DNA from: Apium graveolens
Lineage: Eukaryota > Streptophyta > Magnoliopsida > Apiales > Apiaceae
Direction: 5' to 3'
NCBI RefSeq assembly: GCF_009905375.1
Contig: NC_133649.1
Span: forward strand, 233,954,201-234,018,200
Length of the DNA: 64,000 bases
Under the pieces are notes generated by a model that saw nothing but the letters and a program-made list of their open reading frames with translations, had not been told where the DNA came from and searched no databases. Of the stretch, positions 21,889 through 34,773 are shown piece after piece (the stretch's first letter is position 1; each line of letters opens with the position of its first letter). A program made the position numbers and the translations under genes.

Positions 21889-24800
21889 TGTAACACCCCC
21901 AAATCCGGGGTCAGGGATCCGGGTTGTCACGAGATCCATTTCCCTTAATAACACTTAATTTTAATAACAACCAACTACTGCGTACTTTGACCCCACAATA
22001 TACACACACACCACAAGTTATAGTATGAGTACCAAAAATAACACAAGTCATTTTATTCCACAATTATAAGCCATTACACCTCAAAAGGTTCCTGAATAAA
22101 TTTACATATTCCATGCCATTATTATAATTCATAATTATACATAAGTCTGGCACAACAAAAGTTGAAAGCCTAGCCTATTGGTAGCTCCTACCTTAGCTAC
22201 AAAGGCATCAACGCCTACAGGAAACTGCGGAACGTTTCCTAACCGCTCACGAATTGGGAGCTTGGTCTTGTTCATCTTGTCTATCTGTTGTTTTGTGATG
22301 AAAGAAGAAAGCAAGGGTGAGCAACAAGCCCACCGAAATAATATGTATAATAATTTACAATATATGAGCATTCTCATAGTACTCATGAAAGTCTTGGTCA
22401 AGAAGAAATGAACCAAGTTGATATCTTAACGCGACCAAGTCGCAAAATATTCACAATCCTTGAAATCCTCTGACATGTATAATATACACAGAGTTCCAGT
22501 TTATAATTGTATAAAAATATCGTTGCAAGGTGATCTCATATATATAACCTTGTCTCAACATTTTTTTGAAAACCTTTGTTATTCATAAGATAATCATTAA
22601 CTAGATATAAGTTGAAAAGATGAAGTTACAAGATACTCCAATATACTTATATCTTTTCCAAATACTGCTTGAACTACCACCGTTCAAGTTATAATTAGTT
22701 TCAAAAGTTCATCACACTGATGAGACTACAAGATAAGACTTGAATAGATTCAATCTTTGAAATATCATTTGAAAGAAATGAAGTTATGAGATACTTCATT
22801 AAGTCCCGATATATATATACACCTATATATATATATACATTTCATACACTCCTTAAAACCTGTGTTATGAAAATTATAAACAGAGTTGTAATATCCAATG
22901 AATTTGGAAAGGAGAAAACCTTGGCATAAACCTGATATCTTGCTGATCAGGCAAAGATACCAATAAGTAACCTTTTCTACTAGTAGATGGACGAATTCCC
23001 CACTGGTCATCACCCTAGCCGCAATAGGACCTTATGCTGGACTGCCACTCAGCCACTTACGCATTTGTTGGACTCCCACTGAGCCACTTACACTTTCATG
23101 GACGCCCACTAAGCCCATGTTGCTTATGCCGACTCAAATAGATGGACTTACTTCCCGAACGTTGGGTAAGTAATCAATTCATTTATCAAAACAGCAACCT
23201 CGTTGTGAATATAAAATACACCACATAGCCGGATCCTTTAGATTTTTGAGCGAGTATTCAAGTGTCCTTCAAAAAGGAAGATCTTAAATTTGAAAACGAG
23301 TTTTGGGATCCGCTCTAACCTTTAAAAATCATTTTAAAGACTCGAAAATATTTTTAAGAATGTTTGGAGTAATGCTGATTTAATGAAATAAATCAGTCCC
23401 GATATATTAGAAAATATCTGAATATTATTATTTAAATAATATTCCCATAAGGATAATCTTTATAAAATTAATTGAAGTAGAAGTTTTAAAACTCATACTT
23501 GAAATGAATAATAAATAACCAAAGATATACTTATACGAAAGTACGATCTTTATTTGAATAATCGAAAATAAGTTTGATTATCGAAACATTATTCTTTAAT
23601 GAAATAAAGAATACTATTTAATAAAATAAGCAGAGTCAAAATTCCTCGAATGAATATTCAAAATAATATTCATTAAATAAAACAAAGGGGTCCGCAAGGG
23701 TTGGCTATGTTGGTTAAAGAGAGGAAAACTATCCTCTTGGTCACAGGTTCGAATCCCACGGGAGGAGAATTTATGATTATGCCTCCTGAGTCAGTGCCTG
23801 TCGCTTAAATGTGGTTTACCTTGGTTCACGTAGTTTACAGGCTATTACGTGAGCCCGTAGGGTTTACCCAGTGCGCACCCGAAGGGTAGCGGCTACGGGT
23901 TACCTACGATAAAAAAAAACAAAGGGAGTCATAAGTCCTCGAATGAATATTCAAACTAATATTCATTAATTAAAATAAAGTTATCGAATAAACCTTATTC
24001 AATTAATAGTTTTGAAAACTATATCTATATCTATATATAAATATATATATAATATACTCGGGAACATCGACTCCCGGTTTAGAAAATGTTCACCTTTGGG
24101 TCCCCTACACTAAGGGTATACGCAACTATTGCTTATCTCTAGCATAGGTATTATGCAACTTATAAGCATTTGAATCAACGGTTAGATATCAATATTATGA
24201 AATAGGCATGCATATAAACCATATCAGCATGCTCCAATATATCGCAAGATTTGCTAATTACAATCATGCATCTATCACAAGATAATGCATATACATATAT
24301 ACATCACCACAACAGTATAACGGGTAGAAAACTTGCCTGAGTGTTCCCGGAATAGACTTAAGCTTAGACTGGGTCCGGTAACCTATGAACAATAACATAA
24401 TCTGGAATTAGACCACGGTCGCTTAAGAAACTAGTTTTTAACCACTTAGACCCTAACGTTCGCTTTTGCGCTTAGCGATTTACATAAGTCGCTCGAGTAC
24501 CCTCGGCTCCACCATTTTTAATAAATTAACCGTTACGAATTTTAAGGCAATTCTTTTGCGAGTACTCTACCAACTGCCTAATCCTTTTACATAATTGTTT
24601 CATACTCAAATTAGTCATTTAAGGGCCTTAACCAAGGGTTCAAAGTAAGGCGAGGGGTAATGGTTCGTTCGCGAAATTCCGTTACTTAAAACGGTCGTTT
24701 CTCCTAAACCGTACATCGGATTCAAGCGAACCACATATCAAAATGAAGCTTACGACATAATCTAACTAAAAATGGAAAAGTTACAGATTCAATAGTTAGC

Positions 24801-26126
24801 TCTCTGTCCCGAACACTAAGTACAAGCAGTTGTATGAAATTGGGCATTATGACGGCTATGTTTACGCGATTACCAAGTTTTAAACCACTCCAAACAACCA
24901 CCATCCAACTCACAACCAACAATACAACCAACCCTCATCCAAACCTTACTACATCAGTCCCCAAACCTCAAGATTTTCCAATTTATACAACCCCACACAT
25001 GAACTACTAGCTATACTTAAGTTTCATTAACTATAAACAAGATTTCAACATCCAAATCACTACAAATCCAATCCAAACTCTAAACACACAAGCATCATGC
25101 TTCTCATTTATTATAACCATCAAAACCATCGTAATACTCAAAGTAAAGTTAGGGTTTGGAGGTGTTATACCTTCCTTGGAGTGATTAGAGTAGCTAGGAA
25201 GTCTTAGGGAGCCTCCTACAAGCTTGATCTTTCCAAAGAAATCAAGAACACAAAGTTAGGTTTTGAAGTTTCTAAAAGTCAGATTGAAAGAATTGTCAAA
25301 ACGAGGGTCTTACCATGCTTATTTGGACGAGACTTGAGAGTTGTAGGCCATCTCAATACCTTTCCAAAGAGCTATAGAACATACTATTTGAGTGAGTATT
25401 GAAGGAGATATGGTAGTTTGAAGTTGCTGCTCTGGTTTTGGCCGAGAGCTTCTTGTGGAAAAACAAAGTCAACTTCTCAATTTTTTGTTATGATTTCTTT
25501 TGGCTTGGTTGCTTCTCTTATTTGCTAATTAAATTTACCATGGTAAAAATTACATGGCTCACAATCAACCAACTAACCTTTCTATTTGTCATGCTTATGT
25601 CACCATGCCTATGTCATCTTTCTTATGTCATCTTCTTACACTTGTTTTCTTCTTATTGGTATGATGACATCATCACCCACTAACCTCTTTCATTAACCCC
25701 TAATTACTTGGCTAATGACCGCTTATCTGTTATATGGTTCGCTTAACTTTCGTTCTCGTTTATCGTTTGAGGGATCATACCCGGGATCTCATTACTTAGG
25801 TTCCCTTAAACCTTTCTCAATATTTTATATTCCTTTTATGATCCTCTCTTATAATCCTTGAATTAAAATCCTTTTAATCATGTTACCTTATACTCAATTC
25901 TTTTTGTATCTGGTGGGTTTTCGGGAAAAATCAAAGTGTTCGAATTTGGATTCTGACGATCTTTACATACACTTATATATCATATAGAGTACTAATAAGA
26001 TCTCAGAATAAAAATAAAAGAACCCCTACATAGTGTGGCATGAAAAGTTTTCTTATTCAGCATAATCAGCAAAATCACTATTCATAAGGGTTATAAAAAG
26101 TTCAATTTTTTTTTGGGGTTATTACA
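21889..26126 (-). repeat. 3' LTR of TE-E (left, 4238 bp including a SINE)
   Basis: It aligns throughout with the right LTR. Without the SINE and its duplicate it is about 4.0 kb. It includes TA microsatellites (22808-22840, 24028-24056). A 93-codon frame in the element's direction (22135-22416) is open in both LTRs (compare 52147-52428). No protein family is recognised in it. No other coding sequence is seen. Confidence 0.92.
23690..23915 (+). mobile_element. tRNA-derived SINE in the left LTR of TE-E
   Basis: A 226-bp insert is flanked by 11-bp duplicates AAAACAAAGGG (23679-23689, 23916-23926). The right LTR shows the empty site at about 61700 (AAATAAAACAAAGGGAGCC). The head has a pol III box B (GGTTCGAATCC, about 23745-23755) and a box A-like TGGCTATGTTGG. 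The tail is A-rich. The body (GGTTTACCTTGGTTCACG; GTGCGCACCCGAAGGGTAGC) looks like the Au-type SINEs of plants as I remember them, but the family name is tentative. Confidence 0.88.
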
Positions 26127-26139
26127 GTCTCCCCTCCTT
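26127..26139 (-). other. Polypurine tract of TE-E
   Basis: On the minus strand AAGGAGGGGAGAC abuts the 3' LTR. Confidence 0.8.
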
Positions 26140-26559
26140 AAAAGGATTCCATCCCGGAATCAGATAGAAAATGAATAGGGATACTCTCTTAGCATTACAC
26201 TTTCTAACTCTCAAGTAAATTTTCCCACATTTTGGTTCTACCATCAAACTCTGACTAGTTTGATAACCCTTCTCCTAAGCACTTGTTCCTTTTCAATCTA
26301 TAACCCTTCCTGGTTGCTCCATATAGGTTACGTCTGGTTGCATGTCTATGCGCTCATATGCGCCTATATGTCAGGCATCCGGATTACACTTCCTTAACAT
26401 TGATACGTGGAACACGTTATGAACTTACTACAGGTTCGGGGGTAGGGCTAGATCATATGCTAACTTCCCAATATGTCTTAATATATCCAAGGGTCCAACA
26501 ATTCGTGGGCTTAGCTTTCCTTTCTTTCCGAACCTCATCCATCCTTTCCAAGGGAATAC

Positions 26560-28440
26560 CTATAACAACACTAGGTCCCCTACTTCCTATTCTTTGTCCT
26601 TTCGTGTCAAATCAACATACTTCTTATGTCCATCTTGGGCTACTACCAGCCGTCCTCTGATTAGATCTATTATATCCTTGGTCCTTTGGACTACGGCGGG
26701 TCCGAGCATCTTGCGCTCTACAACTTCATCCTGACATAAGGGAGATCGACATTGTGTTTCCTCAAGGATCTCATAAGGTGACATCTCGATAATGACATAT
26801 GATCTATTATTGTAAGAAAACTCAATCCGCGTTAAGTGATCATTCCAAATACTTTCAAGTCTATTTCACAGACTCTCATCATAGCTTCTAGCATTATAGC
26901 TTTTGCTTCTCAATACCCACTTTTTTCCAGTTCATAATCGCTACTATCTTCCATACAGAATACAATTCTAGATATTCCTTTACTCGCTAGAGTTTTATAA
27001 CCTTTTAATAAATGTGTCAACCTTAGTATCACGAATGCGTTTCCATTCTGAATACCACCATACTTGGTACCACTTCATCTCTAGCTGCCTCCATCTTCGA
27101 AAGCTTGGTCCTTCGTATAGAAGTAAAGAATTTATTGAGAGGTCACTATGATCGTGAACACTTGTCCTATTGCATAGTTAGTACAGAAGGTGGCCAGCCT
27201 TTAGTACTTGACAAGAAATTAAACAACATGTGGTATCCTACTAGGCTTCTATCACACAGATAGATAGTCATTCGGAAATACCGCCCCTTCTGGAAGGGTT
27301 GTTCTTCTCAGCTTACATGAAATGAAAAGGAGAGAAATGAACGAAATGAAGAGAATTGTATATATATAAAATATACTGCCACAAAATATCTGGCTTGAAA
27401 TCTACCTCTGAACTATAGAGGTTTGTCATAGGAGAAAAAAACATATACGTATATATATCAGCATCAAGTATTATAGCATCGTATTTCATATGCCAAAATA
27501 TATTTTTTTTGCTATTCCATCCATCATTCTATGGACCCATGCTCTTGCTCGAGCTATAAACAATCACCTTTGAAACTCCCTCGACATCGAAAATCGAATC
27601 TGGGATTTAATTCTAGACATCATCGTTACTAGAATCCATTGCTACACTGTACCCTTCCTCGTATAATAATACAACTCTCTATTGATAAGAAGGAATAAGT
27701 ATTCACTAGGTAGATAATCTACTTAATTATTCTATCAATGATGACTTATACACCACCACGACCCGATTAGTGGTACTCAATCTCAACATCCATTCCAATA
27801 TAACTCTCACGGTTGTAAGTAATCGGCTCATTACTCGTAGAATCATTCCTGCATTACTATGGTCCACCGTTGACCTACTGTAGTCGTTCGTTTTCCATGA
27901 AGTCTTAATAGCTAACCATACGGAGTCCATACCTGCCGTATCGGATTCTTCTGAGGAGGTAACATAATTACCATTCATGATTCATGAAGAACACTCTAGA
28001 TCCTGATATACATACATGACATGAAGCAGATAAAATTATAGAAGAGTTTCAATCAAAGCAATGATAGCAGGTTAATACCATTCTTAATCATATGCCTTCG
28101 ATAGAAGACTTAACTCAAAGGTTCGTTTAGTCCTTTTGAAATATGGTCCTGGCTTATCTCAAGATATGACCTTATAAGATAGATAGCCCGCTCACAGCGA
28201 TTACATAAATTAATATTTACCAAACTACTATCACGGTTGAGTATCGCACAATCATCAGAAGGAATTTCAATCTTCCACACCATAATACAACCTTCACGGC
28301 TTTAACCCTCATTACCGTATTCCTCTGGCACGAGCGCCTATGATTGCTCTCTTACACTTAGAGTGTCGGCCACCTCATTGGCCTTTCTTGATAGTAATAG
28401 TTACTTATAATCAATGTCTTTTGAATGATCTCCAACTAAA
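26560..28440 (-). pseudogene. Decayed RNase H and integrase of TE-E
   Basis: Reading on the minus strand, the RNase H end is recognisable at about 28440-28340 (KANEVADT, equivalent to [12 protein letters not shown]). The integrase end follows at about 26870-26787 (IEFSYNNRSYV, equivalent to [10 protein letters not shown]), then an open 65-codon piece at 26587-26784 (MSPYEILEETQCRSPL; RKMLGPAVVQRTKD; QDGHKKYVDLTRKDKE), which is the post-core part of chromovirus integrases. The sequence between is saturated with stops and frameshifts. No chromodomain could be read. Confidence 0.65.
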
Positions 28441-29500
28441 TTTTCTACCTCATTTCCAATCACTGCTTGTGTGAAAACTCTCTTCCTTATACTTTGGTGA
28501 GAAAAAAAAATATCACCATTTTTCCATAAGTTATTGCCTCGGTCTTTTAGAGGTTAACATTGTCACGATTGACTCTTGATCATACTTAGGACGTCTCATA
28601 TTTTGGGTCTTTCTTGATTTCACCAATCTCGACCCTTATTTGGTCAATCTATACTTTCTTATGGTTCAACATGTGCCCCACCTGGCATTATTATAATTAC
28701 GTCACATATCCTTTATCAAAATTTCTATTCTTGAGAACTTTGAATTATAACTTTTTCCTTGTAAAACCTCTAAGGTTATCCTTGAATCGTTCCATTTGTA
28801 TTCCCTAGATACAGGGCATATCAAAATACCATTTACTAATACTAGAACCATTGTCTATTTACTTCTGAAAAATTTTTCTACTGATCTTTAAAGGTTGTTG
28901 TTACTTTAGTCCTTCATTCCATACTACCCAAACTCATAATGTCCCTATTAAGGGTGAAATGCCAACTTTTATGCATTCCCCTAGGGTTCATCTCAAGTTA
29001 TCGAAGTTATATCCTTAATTCCACCTTTAAAAAGGTACTTGCATCCTTCCATGGATAAATCAAGTCATATATCCTTGATAGATTATCTTATTCAATCATT
29101 CCCACCTCGATAGTCTATACCAATTTCACGATAGCATCCTTATTCAAACTGAGGTCAACCCATATGGCCTTCAAAAGATAACAATGGTTACCCGCTTTTC
29201 TTTCCTAATTTGGTAATGACAACAGGGATGTTCTGGAAGATATTGGTCGTGTTCAACGTGAACTTCTTCTTAATAATTCCTCATTCACTTTTGTTGTTAT
29301 CTCAACAATCATCTCAATGTTGGGATATCTTTCATACCTGGCATCTCCCTTTCTGGGTATCAAGCCACCGGTCTTACACTTCACATTCTTGAAGGTCACT
29401 TCCTTCATCCCATTTTCCTAAATTCTTGTTATCATGTCTCCTCAATCCATCTGTGTTTCCTTATTAATCCATCGATCTATCTCAAAGTTTCATCGAATAC
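28441..29500 (-). pseudogene. Probable protease/RT zone of TE-E, too decayed to read
   Basis: By position between gag (above) and RNase H (below) this should be protease and reverse transcriptase. I could not find the RT active site or the protease DSG by eye. It is assigned by order only. Confidence 0.35.
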
Positions 29501-30182
29501 TCTCAACTTCAAGGGAATTAACTATAAGTATCGCTTACGCCTTCAAACCTTGAATTTATCTCATGATCAGTCACCATCACGCTGATGATGACACACTTCT
29601 CTATATTTATTGCAAGGGTTTCTTAGGGTTTCCCATACCTAACTCCCTTATCACTTCTCAACTCTATTTCCTTTATATCCCTTTATACTCCTTCCCTTTT
29701 CAGTCTTTTATTTTCATTTCTATTACAACCATTACATGAACCAACACAACATAAGCATTGATTTCAAACATCCCTTCATTCTGGATTCGTGTCCTTAGAA
29801 CGAATCTTGACAACTTTTACAACTTAGGTTCATAATTCATCATACTCGTCCGCTTTTTTCTGGCTCTAAAGCTTTTACACTACCTCCATAACCTTGGGAA
29901 GTACTTTCCCGAAAACAATTGTCTGGACTTTAATCAATTTATTATAACCTCTGGCTCCGTGCCTTTCTTGGCATTACACCAACGGGCGGCTTCTCTTTTA
30001 GGAGGGTAAGTGACAAAAACAGTCTTTTGTGATTCGTCAATCATTTAGAATCTCAAATGATTCCTATATTTCCTTTAACCAGGCTCTTGCCTCGACTGGG
30101 TCATCCTGTTCCTTGGAACTCTGAGAGCTTAGCGACTTAAAGGCCATGAAAGAATTTCCTACCGCATTGTTTCCTCAAGGTG
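29501..30182 (-). pseudogene. Gag of TE-E, main part
   Basis: The minus strand reads GNSFMAFKSL...EQDDPVEARAWLKEI, then SFEIL, with stops. This matches the chromovirus gag pattern FKxLNPPEFxGxxDPVEAxAWLKEIEKxFE. Its first codons continue across the TE-F insertion into 50370-50480 (MGQFMDLPKQNLYFYSQPP). Gag would form the particle core, but this copy is dead. Confidence 0.7.
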
Positions 30183-30534
30183 GTGGTTGTAATATCCGGG
30201 ATATATCGTGTAATTATTTTTGCTATTATATAATTATTATGTGTGTTCAGTATCTATTCTGTGAGTTAATTGTTAAAGTGTTATCTGTACTTGGTTATTC
30301 AAAACTAATATTAATTGAGTATTTTAATTTTTATATGTCCAAAATAAAATATAGATAATTGTCATATCTACCTAATTATTTTTATGTTGGTTTATGGATT
30401 TATAAGAATCATCTGAAATTTCTAAAATCTTTTTCCGGGTAATTAAAATCTATTTTATAAAAACGGGAACCAACCGACGTCAACCGTTGTTACGTTTTTG
30501 GAACCCGAAACTCTTTCGAGAACTCCTTCCTAAC

Positions 30535-30846
30535 CTAATTGTAATATTCCGAGCATTTTCCATGTTTCGACTTTTTCGATCCGGCGTACGGTTTGTCCTG
30601 CGCGGGTCCCAGCGCAACATTTTCGATACAATATTCGTTTCGGTAAATCAATAAAACCCGTATTTTCGATAAACAGGAGCTTTTTATTAAACTATCACAA
30701 TTATCACTTTGTAATACGTGTAACCAGGCGCTGAGACCAAGACCGCAGTACAAATTGTACTGATTTGGATAATTATCCCGAAAACCGATACCGTTTGGAT
30801 CAGTTTTTACAACTAAACGTACCGTTTTATATCCCGAATGATCCAA
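30535..30846 (-). CDS. Antisense 103-codon open frame in the LTR (TE-F, 5' copy)
   Basis: This is the equivalent of 5976-6287 and 47271-47582, open in all three. No domain was recognised; listed at low confidence. Confidence 0.2.
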   Translation of the reverse strand: MDHSGYKTVRLVVKTDPNGIGFRDNYPNQYNLYCGLGLSAWLHVLQSDNCDSLIKSSCLSKIRVLLIYRNEYCIENVALGPAQDKPYAGSKKSKHGKCSEYYN

Positions 30847-30868
30847 CGGGATACTAATTTTCCATAAT

Positions 30869-30876
30869 TATAAATA
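30869..30876 (+). promoter_or_regulatory. LTR TATA box (TE-F 5' LTR)
   Basis: TATAAATA, the same place as in the other LTRs of the family (47605-47612 in the 3' LTR). It is the likely promoter of the genomic transcript. Confidence 0.6.
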
Positions 30877-33610
30877 GCCTTTTACCGTATTTTATTTCGT
30901 ATCAAAATCATTTGTAGACAGATAATTATATAATTTTTAGAGAAAAACCCTAATTTCCTAAAACTGTTCTAAGAATCAAACAAGCATTTGGAGGTGTTAT
31001 TGAATTCGGTTTGGAAAGCTCGAGTAACCAATCTGAAGGTCTTAAAGAGCTCTACCAGATTCTGTAATCCAAACACCTGCAGAAATCAAGGTTATTTTTC
31101 TAAAAATTTATTTATTTTCGAATTTATTTTATTAAAAATATGAATTTTTGTTTGGATGATTGTTTGTATGATTTGATGATTGCATGTTGTAGAGCTTGTT
31201 TTCCTCATGATTTTCATATGTCATACGTCTGATTTGGAGTTCAATAACATGTTCAAATTTGAGTTTGATTTTCGAATTTTAAAATTAGGGTTTATAACCC
31301 ATATGAATGTTCTTAATTGAAATTTGGGGGTTTCTTATTCTGTGATAGATTGATGTTGTGTTATAGTGGGTTGTGTTCTCTGTGAAATTTGCAATCTAGT
31401 CGTATAAGTTTTATGAACCATCGAGGTCTGTAGAGAAGGGAGTTGTGTTTTGAAGTTTTCCGATGTTCGCCGGAAACTGGAAAATTTCACGGCCAAATTC
31501 CGGCCAACTCAAGGATTGTTAGGTTGTTTTGATTGCATGGTTATGTTCCTGGTAACCTGTAGATGTGATCTGGAGGTGTTGGTGGGGTGAGGACGCCGGG
31601 AACGTGTTCTCCGGCCATCCCCGACTGTTTTCCGGCGACCCCCTGGAAAATTACAATTTAGTACCTATAGTTTTGAAAACGATGCAGTTTGGTCCCTGTA
31701 GTTTCCAGACTTTACAATAATTGGATTTCTGTTTTAAAAATGTTTAAAAATCATATTTCCTATTTATTTTTATTATAAAAATTCGTTTTTAATTTCTGAA
31801 AATTCTAAAAATTATTATTTTAATTCTGAAAATTATTTTTAATTCACAAATAAATCTAAATTAATTAGTTAATTAATTTCAGTTAATTTCTAATTGATTA
31901 ATTGGTCAATTAATTCAAAAATTAATTGATTAATTGATTTAATTAATTATTAATTGATTTTAATTAATTATTTAATTAGATTTAATTATTTAAAAATGAT
32001 TTAAAAATTCTGAAAAATAGTTTCGAGCTTTAAAATATTATTCTAAATTATTTCCAAGGCTCGATAATTATTCTAAAATTATTTCGGAGCCAGAATTGGC
32101 CAACCGAACCCTGTTTATTAACCCGTTTTAATTCTGGAAAATGTTTTAAAAATCATTTTAAATACCAGAAAGCCTATTTATGACCCGAGACTTCTTTATA
32201 AATGATATATCATTGATTATGTGATGTATTATATGCTATATGTGACTTGTTAATTGACTATCGGTCTATAAATTCTGTGTTTACTTGATTATTGCATAAC
32301 TTTCAATCCGTTAATCGGATTTGGGTAAAACGAAGGGTATATAGAAGTATGTGTTGAATAGAAATCCTTGAGTAAATTATTGATAGATTCTTATGATATG
32401 TGAGCAGAAGAGGCAAGACGTAGGAAAGGGAAATAGATAGTTGAGGAGTAAGACGCTTGTGATTGGAAGCGAGTGCAGTGTAGTAAGCTAATATCAGGCA
32501 AGTATTCCGAACTTTCTCGAAATATTATAATACGTGATAGTCTTGTTGATATTGCAAGTGCTTTGAAGCACTGAAACCTAAACTCTGATTCCAGTTATTG
32601 TTCTTGAGCCATGAACCTTATTCTTTCTAGACCATTGATTGTTGTATACCCAAACACGAACCTCAAGTATACGATACTACTCCACAAATACATGCAAACA
32701 AAATCCCAATCACTGAACTGAATTACTTGTACATTCAATCATTGTATCCTATACATTGAAAGCCCAAATCTTTGAAACCTTGAAATGTTGATTCCTTTGT
32801 TATCCAATTCTTTCATTACCCATCATCCAAGCTTTTAAATTGCCTTATTGATCCTTACAAGGATTGAAACCCTTTCATTGTTAAACATTTATTGTTAATG
32901 ATTTCGGTTATTGTTTATTATTGCATATTCTGTTATTATGTTAGAATTGGATTATTTTTATAAAATTGTGGACCAGATTCGTGGTCAGCCCATATAATGG
33001 TCAAGTTAGGCCAATGTGTGCCTTGGATCCAGTAGTTAGAGCAATGTTGTGTGCCTTGCTCGGGGTTAGTGCGTGACTGATCAGCAGCCTAACCTTGGTT
33101 TTTAAATCAAAAGTATAATATCCAATTCTAAATCATAATCCAATGTTCACCTGATATCATAATCATATTCACCTGATGATCATTATTCTCAGTTTTGTCA
33201 TTGTGACTTGCTGAGCTAGTTAGCTCATTTATGCGATGTTGTTTATATTCTTTCCAGTTAAAAAAGGAACCAGTTGGTAGCGAGGATCCCCAGTCCAGCG
33301 CAAGAGCTAGGGGTTCAGGTTGAGAAAGCTGAGCTAGTAGGCTTCTTTTGGGATAATTTAAGTTTGTAAAAGTTTGTAATAATGTTTAATACTCAGTTTG
33401 AGTTTGAAATAGTTGGGATTTGAACGGTTTGTAATATATTAGTGTGTTTGGCTTGTGTGCATACTTTAACCTGTTGCGGTCCGTGGTGGTTGGTAAGTAG
33501 GGTCACTGCATATATTATCATTATCTTTATTATTGTTATAAGCAGGTTATAATTAAGGTGTGTGTGTGGACCCCAAACTTCTGACCCGGGTTTGGAGGGC
33601 GCCACAGGTT

Positions 33611-33622
33611 TGGTATCAGAGC
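33611..33622 (+). other. Primer-binding site of TE-F
   Basis: TGGTATCAGAGC, 4 bp after the 5' LTR, is complementary to the 3' end of plant initiator-Met tRNA and starts minus-strand DNA synthesis. Confidence 0.92.
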
Positions 33623-33804
33623 TACAGGTTATAAGTCACTGACACAAGCCTAGGTTGACGGAAATGGGTAGAGGGATAGGATTAGAAATAAGGTATAGGA
33701 TGATAGAACGTCGAGAGGTTGAATGTTATGGTATAACCGGTATTAGTATGGTTTGCGTCATGGTATGAGATTCTTATATTACGATATGATTTCAGATAGC
33801 AGAG

Positions 33805-34317
33805 ATGACCGACTCTTTTATTCCCGTATCAGCTGATCACTCAGAGCCTTCAGTTAGAGCACCAGCATCAGATCCACGTCCTGTTATTCCACCAGCATTG
33901 GCTATTCTACCTCCACCGATGTTGCAGCCCGTACCATTGCAGGCCATTCCACCTCCAGGCATGAGGCCACCTGTTAGAGGACCCCCACCTGCTGATTCAG
34001 GCTTTACTAGTCATTCAGTCACAGGAGTACCTTTCCAGTTCTCTTCCTATCCTGTCCCATATCATCAGTTTGAGGCTTGCCTTATGGAGCAGCGATTCCT
34101 ACAGGGTCAGATCCAGGAGTTATTGCATATCATGCATACCAGAGAGATGGGGAGTGGTGAGAGACGACTTAGGGAGAGGCTCCAGGTGTTTCGTAGAGCA
34201 GCTGCTGTGAGGATTGCTGAGGCTACACATGAGGACATCAACCTTGATTTCCTAGTGGAGTGGGCTAAGTGGGTTCTAGAGGAGCTTGAGGAGATAGGAG
34301 GTCCAGATTTGCCATGA
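33805..34317 (+). CDS. ORF0: proline-rich leader protein of TE-F (170 aa, unknown function)
   Basis: This is an intact frame starting 180 bp after the primer site and ending 456 bp before the gag ATG. Residues about 25-65 are Pro-rich (PPPGMRPPVRGPPP). Residues about 85-110 (YHQFEACLMEQRFLQGQIQE) and about 140-165 look helical and could oligomerise. There is no zinc knuckle and no membrane segment, and no family I recognise. The start was chosen at the first ATG, conserved in reading with TE-A, whose window begins at codon 2. Extra frames outside gag-pol are known in some plant gypsy elements, mostly after pol. One ahead of gag is less usual. The possible intron downstream suggests that spliced RNA could serve gag while unspliced RNA serves ORF0. 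Confidence 0.65.
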   Translation: MTDSFIPVSADHSEPSVRAPASDPRPVIPPALAILPPPMLQPVPLQAIPPPGMRPPVRGPPPADSGFTSHSVTGVPFQFSSYPVPYHQFEACLMEQRFLQGQIQELLHIMHTREMGSGERRLRERLQVFRRAAAVRIAEATHEDINLDFLVEWAKWVLEELEEIGGPDLP

Positions 34318-34438
34318 GCCAGAGATTCAGAAATGGAGATGCTGAGCAGTGTTGTTATAATTATGTAGTATGTACAGTAGTGTGTAGTATGTATCAGTAG
34401 ACTTTTGAGTTATATTTATAGACTAGCGATGCTGACTA

Positions 34439-34770
34439 GTGAGTAGGTTGTTGTACCCTTTTTGCTTTTACTTTCGAAGCGTCTTTATGCTTGTACTACC
34501 TAAAACTTTTGATCTATATATCAGTACCTTTTTCCTTTCCAACACTGTCATTTACTTTATTGCACCTGTTTTACTTTACCTTATTTATTGCACCAGTATA
34601 CCCTGTGATACCATGTACCCTGTTTTCCATAACTGTTTATATTCTGTAAAGAAGCATGCAATTTATTTAGTTACAACTGTTTTCAAAAAGAGATATTCCT
34701 ATTTTACAAAACTTTTCTTTTATACAAAGATTTGATTCAAAAGCTAAATAAATTGATTGATTCTTTACAG
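34439..34770 (+). other. Possible intron between ORF0 and gag (TE-F)
   Basis: TA|GTGAGTAGG at 34439 and TTGATTGATTCTTTACAG ending at 34770 would remove 332 nt and bring the gag ATG (34774) four bases behind the junction. The sites are conserved in TE-A (627, 963). This is inferred only. Confidence 0.35.
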
Positions 34771-34773
34771 AAA

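Larger units (their letters stand above)
30188..33606 (+). repeat. 5' LTR of TE-F (3419 bp)
   Basis: It aligns with 46924-50364, differing by roughly 1-2% by eye. A TATA box lies at 30869-30876. It includes an AT-rich TTAATTAATT block near 31860-31990. It contains a 33000-33066 segment (around CCAATGTGTGCCTTGG and GTGTGCCTTGCTCGG) that is missing in TE-A. Confidence 0.96.

Noticed and set aside
23690..23770. Possible tRNA gene (box A-like and box B)
   Set aside because: It is the head of a SINE with duplicates, a non-tRNA body and an A-rich tail; no complete cloverleaf was apparent.
25438..25683. 81-codon hydrophobic frame, also at 63222-63488
   Set aside because: It runs antisense in the TE-E LTR and is repeated only because the LTR is; no family recognised.
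27727..27978. 83-codon minus-strand frame in TE-E
   Set aside because: It lies in the decayed pol zone, matches no pol motif I know, and is short enough to be chance.
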